From the NCBI GenBank assembly GCA_002307065.1, contig DBTN01000048.1:1-39552 (forward strand): DNA of 39,552 bases, read 5' to 3'. Of the stretch, positions 8,831 through 16,734 are shown one piece after another (position 1 is the first letter of the stretch; every line of letters starts with the position of its first letter). The notes beneath the pieces are model-generated. The model had not been told where the DNA came from. It searched no databases and saw only the letters and a program-made list of their open reading frames with translations. The position numbers and the translations under genes are program-made. This stretch comes from Akkermansiaceae bacterium UBA1315. GTDB lineage: Bacteria; Verrucomicrobiota; Verrucomicrobiia; Verrucomicrobiales; Akkermansiaceae.

Positions 8831-11035
8831 TCAGAATGCACCATTGAATTTTCGACCGATCCAGAAAATCGCGAGAAGTAAAATGAGCGTGCTGATCGTG
8901 AGCCAGTGCGACCAGAGGGGTATCCGGTTTTCGAGCGGGCGCGGCTCGGGGAGGGCGGTGATTTCGTTGATGAGATCGGCGAGTTGATCCGGTTGGATGG
9001 TGCGGCCTTTGGAGACTTTTGCCATTTCTTCGAGGACCTCCGGGCGCGCGGGTTGACCGGTTTTTTCGATCTCGACGCCTTGGGCGAGGATGGTGGTTTC
9101 GACCGGTTTGTCTTCGGCACCGGTTGCCGCTGCGCGGACTTTCCAAGCTCCGGGAAGATCGACCTTGAAACGACCGGTATACGCTCCCCATGCGCTGTCG
9201 TTTTTTTGGAGTTCGATGCGTTGGGTGCGGCCATCGGGAGCTGTTAGATCGACCGAAACTGTTCCTTCTTTGAGCGGGGCACCGTTTGGATCGAAGGCGT
9301 TGGCATTGAGAGTCACCGTCGCGCCGGGTTCGGGGCGTTCGGGGGTGAAGAAAAGCCGGACACGCTGACCGGCAGCCATGTTTCGCTGATAGGACATCCA
9401 GCGGGCGACCTGGCCCCAAAACCGGTAGTGATAGAGATCCTCGACGCCGCGACGCCAGCGCCATGCGGAATCGATGCCCATAAAGAGAACTTTGCCATTC
9501 CCGGCGGTTTTCGTGACGAGCAATGGGATGGGTCCGAAGGGTCCGCGACGATTGCCGTGGACGGCGAGAACTTCGGTGCCGCCCTTGGCGCGGATGACGG
9601 GCGCGTGCCAGAAAAAACCGGGGAGATGCCGCCAGATTTCCGGGTTTTCGTCTTCGTTGTCGCCGAGCATCGTGAGCAATGACGCGCGGCCTTCGCTGGT
9701 GAGATTGAGCGGCGCGGCAATCGTTTCGGTGAATCCGGTTTTGCGGGATTCATCGAGCGTGACCGGTATCAGATCGGCGAGATCACTGTCGAGAAGCGTG
9801 GCTTGATTGCCTTGAGGGCCGGGTAGGAAAACGACTCCGGAGGCCTGGTTTTCGACCAGCCCTCGGATGAGCGTGCATTGTTCTTTGGTGAGTTGATCCG
9901 TTGCGACACCGACGTCGCCGAGGAAGATGACATCAAATTTCGCGAGTTCTTCGAGCTTGGAAGGGAACTCGGGGATGTAGTTTTTCCCCGCTGCGGGTCC
10001 GAGTTGGGGGTGAAGCAATAGACAGGAAAGTTCGACCCCGGGATCGCGGGTGAGGGCGTTGTGGAGAAACCGGTATTCCCAACGGGGAAGCGTTTCGACA
10101 ATCAGGATACGGATTTTTTCGGGTTTGCCGGCGATGGTGAACTGCCGGCCGTTGTTGCTGGCGACCCGTTCGCCATCGGCAACCGGTATGGAAATTTCGA
10201 GGGTGGAGGATCCTTCTTTTTCGAGACGCCAGAGAATTGATTCATAGGTATCCGCATTCGGAGGAAGTACGATGTCCTTCGTACGTTCCCGACCGGTTTC
10301 ATCGCGAATGCGGACGATGGTGCGAACTTGGCGATCGAGGGAGGAGCGGATGGTGAAAGGGATCTGCACATTTTCACCGACGATGCCATAGGTCGGAGCG
10401 GTGACGGTCAGTAGATCGAGATCGGGCAGGCGAACCTTGCTGCCGACGGGGATTGGGAAAAGTGGGATTCCGCGAAGCCGCATTTTTTGCGCGGCGGCCA
10501 CTGGCGGTTGGCCGAGGTTATAATCGCCATCGCTTAACAGGACGACGGCTCGGAGATTGTTTTGTTTTTCTAACAGCTCGGAGATTGGCGTTTCGAGATC
10601 GGTGCCGGAAAGATTCGCGTTTTCCGGGTTGGGGGTGGCGAAAGGAAGGGTGATGACTTCGTTGGCGCCGTTTGCGAGGAGAGGCTGCCAGAGATCGGAG
10701 GCGAGCGATTTTTTCACCCAATCGGCGCGGGAGACGACTTCACCGGTTTGTGAAAGCGGCGGCGGAAGTACGGCGTCCACCGTAGTCATCGATTTTGAAT
10801 CGTCCCATAAAATGGCGATCGTTGGTTTGGTGTCCGGGTGAACGGTCGTCCGCCACTCGGGTTGCCAGAGGAGGATGACGACGGCGGCGGTGATGAGAAA
10901 TCGCAGTGCTTCGAGCAAACCGGTTCGTGTGCGATGGGGGCTGCGTTTCCACGAAATGATGCACAGCAACGCGACCAAACCCAGGGCGAGGATGCCGAGT
11001 GCGAGCGTGATGGGTGTTGGTGAAAGGTGAAGCAA
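8831..11035 (-). CDS. VWA/GATase-like membrane protein, last gene of Mox operon
   Basis: A 734-residue membrane protein. Two N-terminal transmembrane segments (about 8-28 and 44-62) are followed by a degenerate von Willebrand A-like domain (IAILWDDSKSM, later VVLLSDGDYNLG). Ig-like segments follow (about 215-310), then a class-I glutamine-amidotransferase-like flavodoxin fold (IRILIVETLPRWEYRFLHNAL, FDVIFLGDVG, GNGKVLFMGIDSAWRWRR) with no obvious catalytic Cys. A last transmembrane segment closes the protein (LTISTLILLLAIFWIG). This architecture is regularly found downstream of batA in MoxR gene clusters. A role in envelope stress or chaperoning of surface proteins is family inference; the biochemical activity is unknown. 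It follows batA by 32 bp, which contain a copy of the AATCAAGAG repeat. Confidence 0.8.
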   Translation of the reverse strand: MLHLSPTPITLALGILALGLVALLCIISWKRSPHRTRTGLLEALRFLITAAVVILLWQPEWRTTVHPDTKPTIAILWDDSKSMTTVDAVLPPPLSQTGEVVSRADWVKKSLASDLWQPLLANGANEVITLPFATPNPENANLSGTDLETPISELLEKQNNLRAVVLLSDGDYNLGQPPVAAAQKMRLRGIPLFPIPVGSKVRLPDLDLLTVTAPTYGIVGENVQIPFTIRSSLDRQVRTIVRIRDETGRERTKDIVLPPNADTYESILWRLEKEGSSTLEISIPVADGERVASNNGRQFTIAGKPEKIRILIVETLPRWEYRFLHNALTRDPGVELSCLLLHPQLGPAAGKNYIPEFPSKLEELAKFDVIFLGDVGVATDQLTKEQCTLIRGLVENQASGVVFLPGPQGNQATLLDSDLADLIPVTLDESRKTGFTETIAAPLNLTSEGRASLLTMLGDNEDENPEIWRHLPGFFWHAPVIRAKGGTEVLAVHGNRRGPFGPIPLLVTKTAGNGKVLFMGIDSAWRWRRGVEDLYHYRFWGQVARWMSYQRNMAAGQRVRLFFTPERPEPGATVTLNANAFDPNGAPLKEGTVSVDLTAPDGRTQRIELQKNDSAWGAYTGRFKVDLPGAWKVRAAATGAEDKPVETTILAQGVEIEKTGQPARPEVLEEMAKVSKGRTIQPDQLADLINEITALPEPRPLENRIPLWSHWLTISTLILLLAIFWIGRKFNGAF

Positions 11036-11055
11036 GGAAGAGAGATGTCAGAGGC

Positions 11056-11078
11056 GAGAATCCAGAATCAAGAGGCGG
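11056..11078 (+). repeat. Solo AATCAAGAG-type repeat at the batA 3' end
   Basis: This copy contains AATCCAGAATCAAGAGG. On the minus strand its TCTTGA supplies the last sense codon and the TGA stop (11068-11070) of batA. It resembles the terminal repeats of the four-helix-bundle element at 14625-15059 and the copies near 19600 and 25765. Confidence 0.6.
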
Positions 11079-13062
11079 ACTTTAATTTGGAATTTTTTCG
11101 GAGCGAAACCGGTTGAGTTGATTTTTTCGGCAGGCAAAGGGCGGCTTCGGCGATGAGGAAGAAGAGGACGGCAATGAGGAAGGTACGCCAGATGTCGCGG
11201 GAAAGAGAAGGTTCGCTTGCTTGGCCAGCTTGGTCGAGGAGGGTGTAGTTGGTGTTTTCGAGAACGGCGTCGAGCGATTCGCGGCTGAGGATTTCAGGGG
11301 TGTCTTCTTCAGGCGGGCGGTTGAGGGCGAGGACGCGGGTCCCGAAACGGAAGACGCCGGATTCAAAAGCGATGTTTGCAGGATCGGCGGCGCCGAAGTC
11401 GTCGATGCGGCTGCGGGTTTCGCCGGGAAGTGGCTGGGCGAGATCGGTGCCGACGGTTGCGAGGTGGGACGCCTCAAATCGATCGGCTCCTGCGGTGAGG
11501 ATGCGCTGGACGACCGGCAACAAAACATCCGCGTCGCCGAGATTTGACCAGGTGTAATCGGGGAGGGAACCGAGAAACCAAGCGGTGCCGCGCTCGACGA
11601 TTTTTCGGGAAAGAAAGGGTTCCCCGTCTTCCCAGCGGGCGAGGACGGCGGCATCACCGAGGGGAACCTGGCGGCGGATGGCTTTAAAACGCTCGGCGGG
11701 AATGGGCGTGCCGTCGATTCCGTCGCGGAGCGGGCCGTCGCTGTGATTCCAATCCTGGAGGATGAGGAATTTTCCGGCTGCGGCTTCGGTGGCGGCTGAC
11801 CATTTGAGATCGAGAAAGGGCGTGGTGGATGTTTCGCCGGGCGGAAGGAAAAGGATGTGACCTCCGTTTTCGAGAAACCGGGTCAGCAGATCGGCAGTAG
11901 GACCGTTAGGAAAAGGAGCGGCCCAAAAAATCGCGGCGGTGTCACCGGTCTGAAACGTTGCGGCCTGGGCGGGATCGATGCGTTCCGTCGATTGGTTGCT
12001 GAAACCGGGCGGCGCGGCGGCGAGAGCGAGGTAATCGGCGGCTTCACCGGTGGGGGCAACGATGAGAGATTTGACCGGTCGGGCGGGGCCGTAGGCGAAA
12101 AACGCGGCGTTGTCGCGAGGATTTCCATCGGCGGGAATCGAGAGCCAGCCGTGACCCGTTTCGCTGTCGGGCGGGAGAATGATCCGTTTTTGAAAACGGA
12201 GAGATTGGCCCGGCAGGTTGAGTGTTTCGGTGGTGCGGGTGCCGTTGAGTTGGGTAGTCAGCGGGATGCTGGCAATACCGCGGGCGTCTTCGGCACGGAG
12301 AATTTCGAGATCGAGCAGGATTTCGTTACCGGAGCGCCGGGAATTTAAGAGACGGATTGCGGTGTTTGCGGCGGCGGTACCGGTGATCGACAGCACGCGG
12401 ATCGCGGGTTTTTGCGGAAGCGCGGCAAGGCTGGCGCGGGCGGCGGCCCAGCGTTCGTCGGCGGGATGCCAGTTTGAGGTTTGGAGGTCGGAGGTGAGCC
12501 AGATCTCCGAGCGACCGGGGGTGTCGGCCAGGAAATCTGCGGCTGCGGAAAGCAGACGAGGGAAATCCGCGGCGGTGTCAGTGGCGGCGGTTGCCGAAAG
12601 TTCGGCGAGGACATCGGGTGATGGAACGTCCTGGGGATTTCCGCTGGCGCTATCGATCAAGACCAGTCGGGCCGAGCCGAGGCTGGCCATGGCGTCGCGG
12701 ACTTTTTCCAAAACGATTTCACGTCGTGAACCAAGGCCGTCACCCGGTTTCGACTCCATCGATGCGGATCGGTCCAGGATGAGGACGACTGTATCGATCG
12801 AGCCTCCGCCCCACCCGAGCAAACCGGACACAACCGGTCGGGCGGCGGCGAATGCGAGCGCGGCAATGCCGAGGGCGCGGCAGGTGAGAATGAGAATGTG
12901 CCGGAGTTTTTTCTTTCCCCGGGATTCGCGGGTCGCCTTGAGCAGGAACTGCATTGCAGCCCAAGCGATTGTTTTGTGCCGACGCCGGTTGAGGAAATGG
13001 ATCGCCACCGGTATCGCGGCGGCGGCAAGGAACCAAAGGAAGAGCGGCTGGAGAAAAAGCAT
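11068..13062 (-). CDS. BatA-like protein with aerotolerance and VWA domains
   Basis: A 664-residue protein. The N-terminal BatA domain (residues about 1-80) begins MLFLQPLFLWFLAAAAIPVAIHFLNRRR and ends with a second hydrophobic helix (ILILTCRALGIAALAFAAARP). A VWA domain follows with the MIDAS motif DRSAS at residues 97-101. After a long middle region, a C-terminal transmembrane helix near DIWRTFLIAVLFFLIAEAALCL anchors the tail. BatA proteins are partners of MoxR AAA+ ATPases and are linked to envelope stress tolerance; the exact activity is not known. The ATG is only 3 bp after the stop of the upstream ParE-type toxin gene, so its original ribosome-binding region was displaced or is now inside the toxin gene. 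The C-terminus (KLKSAS) ends inside an AATCAAGAG repeat. Confidence 0.88.
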   Translation of the reverse strand: MLFLQPLFLWFLAAAAIPVAIHFLNRRRHKTIAWAAMQFLLKATRESRGKKKLRHILILTCRALGIAALAFAAARPVVSGLLGWGGGSIDTVVLILDRSASMESKPGDGLGSRREIVLEKVRDAMASLGSARLVLIDSASGNPQDVPSPDVLAELSATAATDTAADFPRLLSAAADFLADTPGRSEIWLTSDLQTSNWHPADERWAAARASLAALPQKPAIRVLSITGTAAANTAIRLLNSRRSGNEILLDLEILRAEDARGIASIPLTTQLNGTRTTETLNLPGQSLRFQKRIILPPDSETGHGWLSIPADGNPRDNAAFFAYGPARPVKSLIVAPTGEAADYLALAAAPPGFSNQSTERIDPAQAATFQTGDTAAIFWAAPFPNGPTADLLTRFLENGGHILFLPPGETSTTPFLDLKWSAATEAAAGKFLILQDWNHSDGPLRDGIDGTPIPAERFKAIRRQVPLGDAAVLARWEDGEPFLSRKIVERGTAWFLGSLPDYTWSNLGDADVLLPVVQRILTAGADRFEASHLATVGTDLAQPLPGETRSRIDDFGAADPANIAFESGVFRFGTRVLALNRPPEEDTPEILSRESLDAVLENTNYTLLDQAGQASEPSLSRDIWRTFLIAVLFFLIAEAALCLPKKSTQPVSLRKNSKLKSAS

Positions 13063-13065
13063 GAT

Positions 13066-13389
13066 TCAGACGGCTGATGGAAAATCCTGCTCTGCCACTT
13101 GGTTTTCAAAATCCATGGATTCGTGAAGGATGCGGGCGATTTCGATATGGTCCTCTTTGACTCGATAGACTAGGTCGTGCTTCCCTGCCCGAAAGATGCG
13201 GCAGCCGATGGCAAGGTCTTCGCGTGATCTGCTGCCGGGGCAGAAGGGATTTGCTGAAATCACGTCTCTGGCAGTTTCCAAGAGTCCGAGATAGATTTGG
13301 AGCTGTTCCTCGCCCCATGTTTCCAAGGTGTAGCGGAAAATCGAAAGCAGATCGTCGTCTGCGATTTTGGAAAGCCGATAGCCGCTCAC
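13066..13389 (-). CDS. ParE/RelE-family toxin
   Basis: A 107-residue ParE-superfamily toxin. The N-terminus MSGYRLSKIADDDLLSIFRYTLETWGEEQ matches the family pattern (YxLS..A..DL..I..YT...WG), and the C-terminal half has CRIFRAGKHDLVYRV followed by IARILHESMD. ParE members poison DNA gyrase and RelE members cleave ribosomal mRNA; the sequence favours ParE, but the target is inference. It follows its antitoxin by 9 bp. The pair sits inside the MoxR operon between the DUF58 gene and batA, on the same strand, and its stop codon lies 3 bp before the batA start. Confidence 0.88.
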   Translation of the reverse strand: MSGYRLSKIADDDLLSIFRYTLETWGEEQLQIYLGLLETARDVISANPFCPGSRSREDLAIGCRIFRAGKHDLVYRVKEDHIEIARILHESMDFENQVAEQDFPSAV

Positions 13390-13398
13390 GGTTCGGAT

Positions 13399-13662
13399 TT
13401 ACTGATGGTGTTCGGCAGCTTGCTCGGCGATTTGGGCGAAGCTGCGCGTGGAAAACTCTTTCCGATCGAGTTGATCGAACCCTTTGGCCACTTCTTGTCT
13501 CAGATATTCATACCGGATTTTTAAAAGAGCCGCATAATCTTCCTGGGAAGTGATGACAAAGGAGGGTCGACCATGTTTGGTGATAGAGACCGGCGCGGTG
13601 CGGGCAGTGTCCAAAACATGACCGAGCTGTTGTTTTGCATCGTTGGCGGTAAAAGTGATCAT
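13399..13662 (-). CDS. Phd/YefM-family antitoxin
   Basis: An 87-residue protein with the Phd/YefM fold: ITFTANDAKQQLGHVLDTA, then APVSITKHGRPSFVITSQEDYAAL. These N-terminal segments form the dimer and DNA-binding unit in the family; the charged helical C-terminus (LRQEVAKGFDQLDRKEFSTRS) would wrap the toxin. It lies first in the pair and normally represses its own promoter together with the toxin. A tandem TGGATGAAA repeat just upstream (13684-13701) could be the operator. Confidence 0.88.
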   Translation of the reverse strand: MITFTANDAKQQLGHVLDTARTAPVSITKHGRPSFVITSQEDYAALLKIRYEYLRQEVAKGFDQLDRKEFSTRSFAQIAEQAAEHHQ

Positions 13663-13683
13663 GGTGTTTATTTTCGTCTATTT

Positions 13684-13701
13684 TGGATGAAATGGATGAA
13701 A
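13684..13701. promoter_or_regulatory. Tandem 9-bp repeat upstream of antitoxin
   Basis: TGGATGAAA occurs twice with no spacer, 22 bp upstream of the antitoxin start. On the coding strand it reads TTTCATCCA twice, preceded by TTGCAT and followed by AAAATA 17 bp later, a weak sigma-70-like pair. It is a candidate autoregulatory operator; no binding evidence exists here. Confidence 0.35.
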
Positions 13702-13728
13702 ATGCAATCGGTTAATCGGTTCCTCGGA

Positions 13729-14622
13729 TCAACGTTTGGACCGCACGATCCGAGCGGTGAGGAATTCATGGAGCAGCGGTTCGAGGGGTGTGTCGGTGGT
13801 GACGAGTTGGTAGTCGGCGTTGGCGTCATGGCATTTCGCGCGAACGGCGGTGAGGAATTCGCGGAGAGCGGTTTGGTATTCGTCGGCGATGAGATTGGGC
13901 TCGGCGACGAGGGCCGTGCCGTCTTCGAGATCGACGAAGCGGCGCGGGCTGTCGAATTCGAAACCGATCTCCAGCGGGTCCATCAAATGGAAAACGGAGA
14001 TGTCGTGTTTTCGGTAGCGCAGGTGTTGGAGGGCGTCGCCGAACGCGGCGGGATCGGCGAAGAGATCCGAGAGGATCACGACAAAAGCTCGCTGGCCGAT
14101 TTTTTCCGCGATCGTGTGAAGCGCCGCAATCAAACCGGTTTCGCCGACCGGTTCGAGTTTTCCCAGGGTCGAAAAGAAACGTTCGAGGTGGGCGGCGCGT
14201 CGGCTGGGCGGAACTTCGAGGTGAAGTTTATCGGTGCAGATCGAAAGGCCTGCAGCGTCGCCTTGGTTCACGAGAAGATAAGCGAGCGACGCGGCGATGC
14301 GGCGGGCGAATTGGATTTTTGGCTCAGTGGTTTCGCTGGAAAAATTCATCGAGCCGGAAGCGTCGACGACGAAATAAGCACGGAGGTTTGTGTCGGCCTC
14401 GAATTCCTTGATGTAAAACCGGTCGGAGCGAGCGAAGGCTTTCCAGTCGAGTCGTCGCGTGTCGTCACCTGCGACGTATTTCCGATATTCGGCGAATTCG
14501 ACGGACGATCCGCGATGAAGCGACCGGTGTTTTCCAGCGACATTTCCCATCATCGGAGCCCGCGCCTCGATCGGCAATGAGCCGAGGCGGGAGAGGAGGG
14601 AATGGTCGAGGAAGTCGTGCAT
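13729..14622 (-). CDS. DUF58-domain protein of MoxR operon
   Basis: A 297-residue DUF58 protein. The signature EFAEYRKYVAGDDTRRLDWKAFARSD lies at residues about 42-68, followed by a VWA-like fold with DASGSM at 87-92 and FVVILSDLFAD further on. Family members pair with MoxR ATPases and are thought to bind the substrates or metal-dependent partners of the chaperone. No transmembrane helix is present, so it is probably cytoplasmic or membrane-peripheral. It originally must have followed moxR directly; a four-helix-bundle gene with terminal repeats now separates them by about 440 bp. Confidence 0.9.
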   Translation of the reverse strand: MHDFLDHSLLSRLGSLPIEARAPMMGNVAGKHRSLHRGSSVEFAEYRKYVAGDDTRRLDWKAFARSDRFYIKEFEADTNLRAYFVVDASGSMNFSSETTEPKIQFARRIAASLAYLLVNQGDAAGLSICTDKLHLEVPPSRRAAHLERFFSTLGKLEPVGETGLIAALHTIAEKIGQRAFVVILSDLFADPAAFGDALQHLRYRKHDISVFHLMDPLEIGFEFDSPRRFVDLEDGTALVAEPNLIADEYQTALREFLTAVRAKCHDANADYQLVTTDTPLEPLLHEFLTARIVRSKR

Positions 14623-14624
14623 GG

Positions 14625-15059
14625 GAGAATCAAGAGTCCAGATTCAAGAATCAAGAGGGGGAGGGAGGAGATTTGAGATGGTTGATGAAGCCATTAAGCA
14701 TCCGGGAAATTTCGCGAGTTTCTTCGATCATGGAGTCCGTATTTGCAAATGCATCGATGCCGAGCTCTTTGCACACTTCTCGATGAATCATGAGTTGGGT
14801 GCGAAGTTCTCCACAGGAGCCTTTGCTGTAACTTAGAAATCTTGAAAAGTCGGCATCGGATGATCGTTCTGCTCCTTCGGCAATGTTGGAGGGAATCGAG
14901 ATCGCAGACCGATGGATTTGATCTTTCAGCGCAAAGTCTCGGGATTTGTGTGAGGCTACGCATACATTTACAGCCAGACGGCATCCGCGTTTCCAAACAT
15001 CGAGGTTTTCAAAATGATGAGTCATTGGGGGGCTTTCTCTTTCTTGATTCTTGATTCTG
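14625..15059. mobile_element. Four-helix-bundle gene cassette with terminal inverted repeats
   Basis: The cassette has inverted ends: CAGATTCAAGAATCAAGAG at 14639-14657 on the plus strand and CAGAATCAAGAATCAAGAA read from 15059 to 15041 on the minus strand (17 of 19 match, both pointing inward). A further partial copy, AGAATCAAGAGTCCA, lies outside the left end at 14626-14640. The interior holds one gene of the S23/four-helix-bundle family. Intervening sequences in 23S rRNA genes carry relatives of this gene between inverted ends, so this may be a stand-alone relative. Mobility is inference; no transposase is present. Confidence 0.6.
14651..15025 (-). CDS. Four-helix-bundle protein (S23/IVS family)
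   Basis: A 124-residue all-helical protein with the hallmarks of the family found in 23S rRNA intervening sequences and related to Avd of diversity-generating retroelements: HFENLDVWKRGCRLA, FALKDQIHRSAISIPSNIAEG, FLSYSKGSCGELRTQL and ISRMLNGFINHLK. Related proteins bind nucleic acid; no enzymatic activity is known to me. There is no reverse transcriptase or template repeat nearby, so a retroelement role is not supported here. The stop codon and last residues lie in the left terminal repeat, so the gene and the repeat travel as one unit. It interrupts the moxR-DUF58 junction in the same orientation as the operon. Confidence 0.9.
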   Translation of the reverse strand: MTHHFENLDVWKRGCRLAVNVCVASHKSRDFALKDQIHRSAISIPSNIAEGAERSSDADFSRFLSYSKGSCGELRTQLMIHREVCKELGIDAFANTDSMIEETREISRMLNGFINHLKSPPSPS

Positions 15060-15064
15060 ATTTC

Positions 15065-16087
15065 TCAATCTTCGTGCATTTCGGAGATGAGTCTTTGGAT
15101 GATCTTTTTGGAAGTCATGCCTTGGGACTCGGCGGAGAAGTTGGTGATGACCCGGTGGTTTAAGACGGATGGGGCGACGGCTTCGAGATCTTCAAGGGAC
15201 GCCATGTAGTTTCCGCGAAGGGCGGCGCGGGATTTCGCACCGAGAATGAGATACTGGACGGCGCGGGGACCGGCTCCCCAGCCGACGGTGTCTTTGAGCC
15301 ACTGGGGCGACTCTGGCTGATCGGGGCGGGTTTTCCTCACGAGAGTGACGGCGTATTCGTAAAGATGTTCGGGAACCGGTACGCGGCGGACGAGTTGTTG
15401 GAAGGCGAGGACTTTTTCCCCGTCGAGCAGGTGATTGAGCGTGGCGCGGGCGGTACCGGTCGTTTCGCGGGCGATGCGTTTTTCCTCCTCGGCGGAAGGG
15501 TAGCCGACTTCGATGAGGAACATAAACCGGTCGAGCTGGGCTTCGGGTAGGGGGTAGGTTCCTTCCTGTTCGATCGGATTTTGGGTGGCGAGGACAAAAA
15601 ACGGCGGCTGGAGGGTGTAGGTCTTTCCCAGAACCGTGACTTTATTTTCCTGCATCGCCTCAAGCATGGCCGATTGGGTCTTGGCGGGAGCGCGGTTGAT
15701 TTCGTCGGCGAGGACGATATTGGCAAAAACCGGGCCCTTGATGAATTCGAATTCGCGTCTGCCGCCGACTCCGGATTCCTGGATGATGTCGGTACCGGTG
15801 ATGTCGGCTGGCATCAGGTCGGGGGTGAATTGGATCCGGTTAAAAGAAAGGTCGAACGTTTGAGCGACGGAGGAGATGAGCAGCGTTTTTGCCAAACCGG
15901 GCACTCCCATCAATAAAGCGTGGCCGCGTGCAAAAAGGCAGATCGCGAGTTGTTCGATCACTTCCTCCTGACCGATGATGATTTTCGCCAGTTCAGTGCG
16001 GAAGGCCTGGTAGGTTTTTCCGAGTTCGTCGATGGCGGCGACGTCATCGGGTGGGAGCTGGGCGGCGAAAGAGTTCTGGAGATCCAT
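15065..16087 (-). CDS. MoxR-family AAA+ ATPase
   Basis: A 340-residue MoxR ATPase. Walker A is GVPGLAKT (61-68), Walker B is VLADEINRAP with D128 and E129, and sensor 1 is in ATQNPIEQEGTYPLPEAQLDRF. The C-terminal lid domain ends at about residue 330. Family members act as chaperones that remodel VWA-containing partners. It is the first gene of the leftward operon moxR - (four-helix cassette) - DUF58 - (antitoxin-toxin) - batA - VWA membrane protein. Length and motifs are normal. Confidence 0.95.
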   Translation of the reverse strand: MDLQNSFAAQLPPDDVAAIDELGKTYQAFRTELAKIIIGQEEVIEQLAICLFARGHALLMGVPGLAKTLLISSVAQTFDLSFNRIQFTPDLMPADITGTDIIQESGVGGRREFEFIKGPVFANIVLADEINRAPAKTQSAMLEAMQENKVTVLGKTYTLQPPFFVLATQNPIEQEGTYPLPEAQLDRFMFLIEVGYPSAEEEKRIARETTGTARATLNHLLDGEKVLAFQQLVRRVPVPEHLYEYAVTLVRKTRPDQPESPQWLKDTVGWGAGPRAVQYLILGAKSRAALRGNYMASLEDLEAVAPSVLNHRVITNFSAESQGMTSKKIIQRLISEMHED

Positions 16088-16195
16088 GGAAAGGGCGAAA
16101 TCGCGGTTTAAATAAAGCTAAGAGAGGTGAAGGGTTTGTCGAGGCAGGATCGTGTGAAAGCGGTGCCATGGGCAGGTTGAGAAAGGACTGCGGGA

Positions 16196-16241
16196 AAATC
16201 AGATGGTTGATAAAACCTAGAGATTTCGATAAATTTTCCAT
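16196..16241 (-). pseudogene. Possible remnant of a four-helix-bundle gene 3' end
   Basis: On the minus strand this stretch encodes ENLSKSLGFINHL, which aligns with the end of the intact four-helix-bundle protein (EISRMLNGFINHL). The DNA AGATGGTTGATAAAACC matches AGATGGTTGATGAAGCC near 14685 at 15 of 17 bases. The rest of the gene is missing. It lies between moxR and the rpsM promoter. The match is short and could be chance. Confidence 0.35.
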
Positions 16242-16248
16242 TTCCGGC

Positions 16249-16276
16249 TTGCCACTCCCCGGTTGTCTGCTAAATC
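16249..16276 (+). promoter_or_regulatory. Putative sigma-70 promoter of rpsM operon
   Basis: TTGCCA (16249-16254) and TAAATC (16271-16276) are separated by 16 bp, 66 bp before the rpsM start. Position and spacing fit a housekeeping promoter for the ribosomal genes; both boxes deviate from consensus. Confidence 0.35.
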
Positions 16277-16283
16277 ACCCGCC

Positions 16284-16320
16284 CCGCGGAAAACCCTGAA
16301 CGCTCAGGCCTATCCCGCGG
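16284..16320 (+). promoter_or_regulatory. Leader hairpin upstream of rpsM
   Basis: CCGCGG (16284-16289) can pair with CCGCGG (16315-16320) and encloses a second stem, CCTGA (16295-16299) with TCAGG (16304-16308) around a 4-base loop. It ends 22 bp before the start codon. In gammaproteobacteria S4 represses this operon through leader RNA; whether this structure does the same is inference. Confidence 0.35.
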
Positions 16321-16342
16321 TCACGCGAAATTCCCGCATATC

Positions 16343-16711
16343 ATGGCACGTATCCTAGGCATTGAAATTCCCAACGAGAAGCGCATCGAAGCTTCTCTGC
16401 CGTACATGTTCGGCATCGGTCGCCCGACTGCGGCGAAGATTCTTGAGCACGCAGGCATTGATCCGAACATCCGGACCGGTCAGCTCAGCGAAGATCAACT
16501 CGTCAGAATCTCACAAGTGATTCAGACCGAGCAGATTCTCGTCGAAGGTGACCTTCGCCGTGAGCGTCAGTCGCAATTGAAGCGCCTGACCTCGATCAAC
16601 TGCTATCGCGGGATCCGCCACAAGCGCGGCTTGCCAGTTCGCGGCCAGCGCACACGCACCAACGCTCGTACCCGCAAAGGTAAGAAGAAGACCGTGGGCG
16701 TGAAGAAATAA
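16343..16711 (+). CDS. rpsM: 30S ribosomal protein S13
   Basis: 122 residues, normal length. The N-terminus MARILGIEIPNEKRIEASLPYMFGIGRPTA and the C-terminal YRGIRHKRGLPVRGQRTRTNARTRKG are diagnostic. S13 sits in the 30S head, contacts 16S rRNA and P-site tRNA and forms an intersubunit bridge. It is first in an operon with rpsK (23 bp downstream) and rpsD. rpmJ, which commonly precedes rpsM, is not in the upstream 255 bp. There is no Shine-Dalgarno sequence before the ATG. Confidence 0.97.
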   Translation: MARILGIEIPNEKRIEASLPYMFGIGRPTAAKILEHAGIDPNIRTGQLSEDQLVRISQVIQTEQILVEGDLRRERQSQLKRLTSINCYRGIRHKRGLPVRGQRTRTNARTRKGKKKTVGVKK

Positions 16712-16734
16712 TTTTTTGATTAACTAAGAGACTC

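Noticed and set aside
14651..15025. Diversity-generating retroelement (Avd-like protein)
   Set aside because: No reverse transcriptase and no template/variable repeat pair was seen in the window.
13001..15060. CRISPR array or phage genes around the toxin-antitoxin and cassette insertions
   Set aside because: No regularly spaced direct repeats, integrase, transposase or structural phage genes are present.
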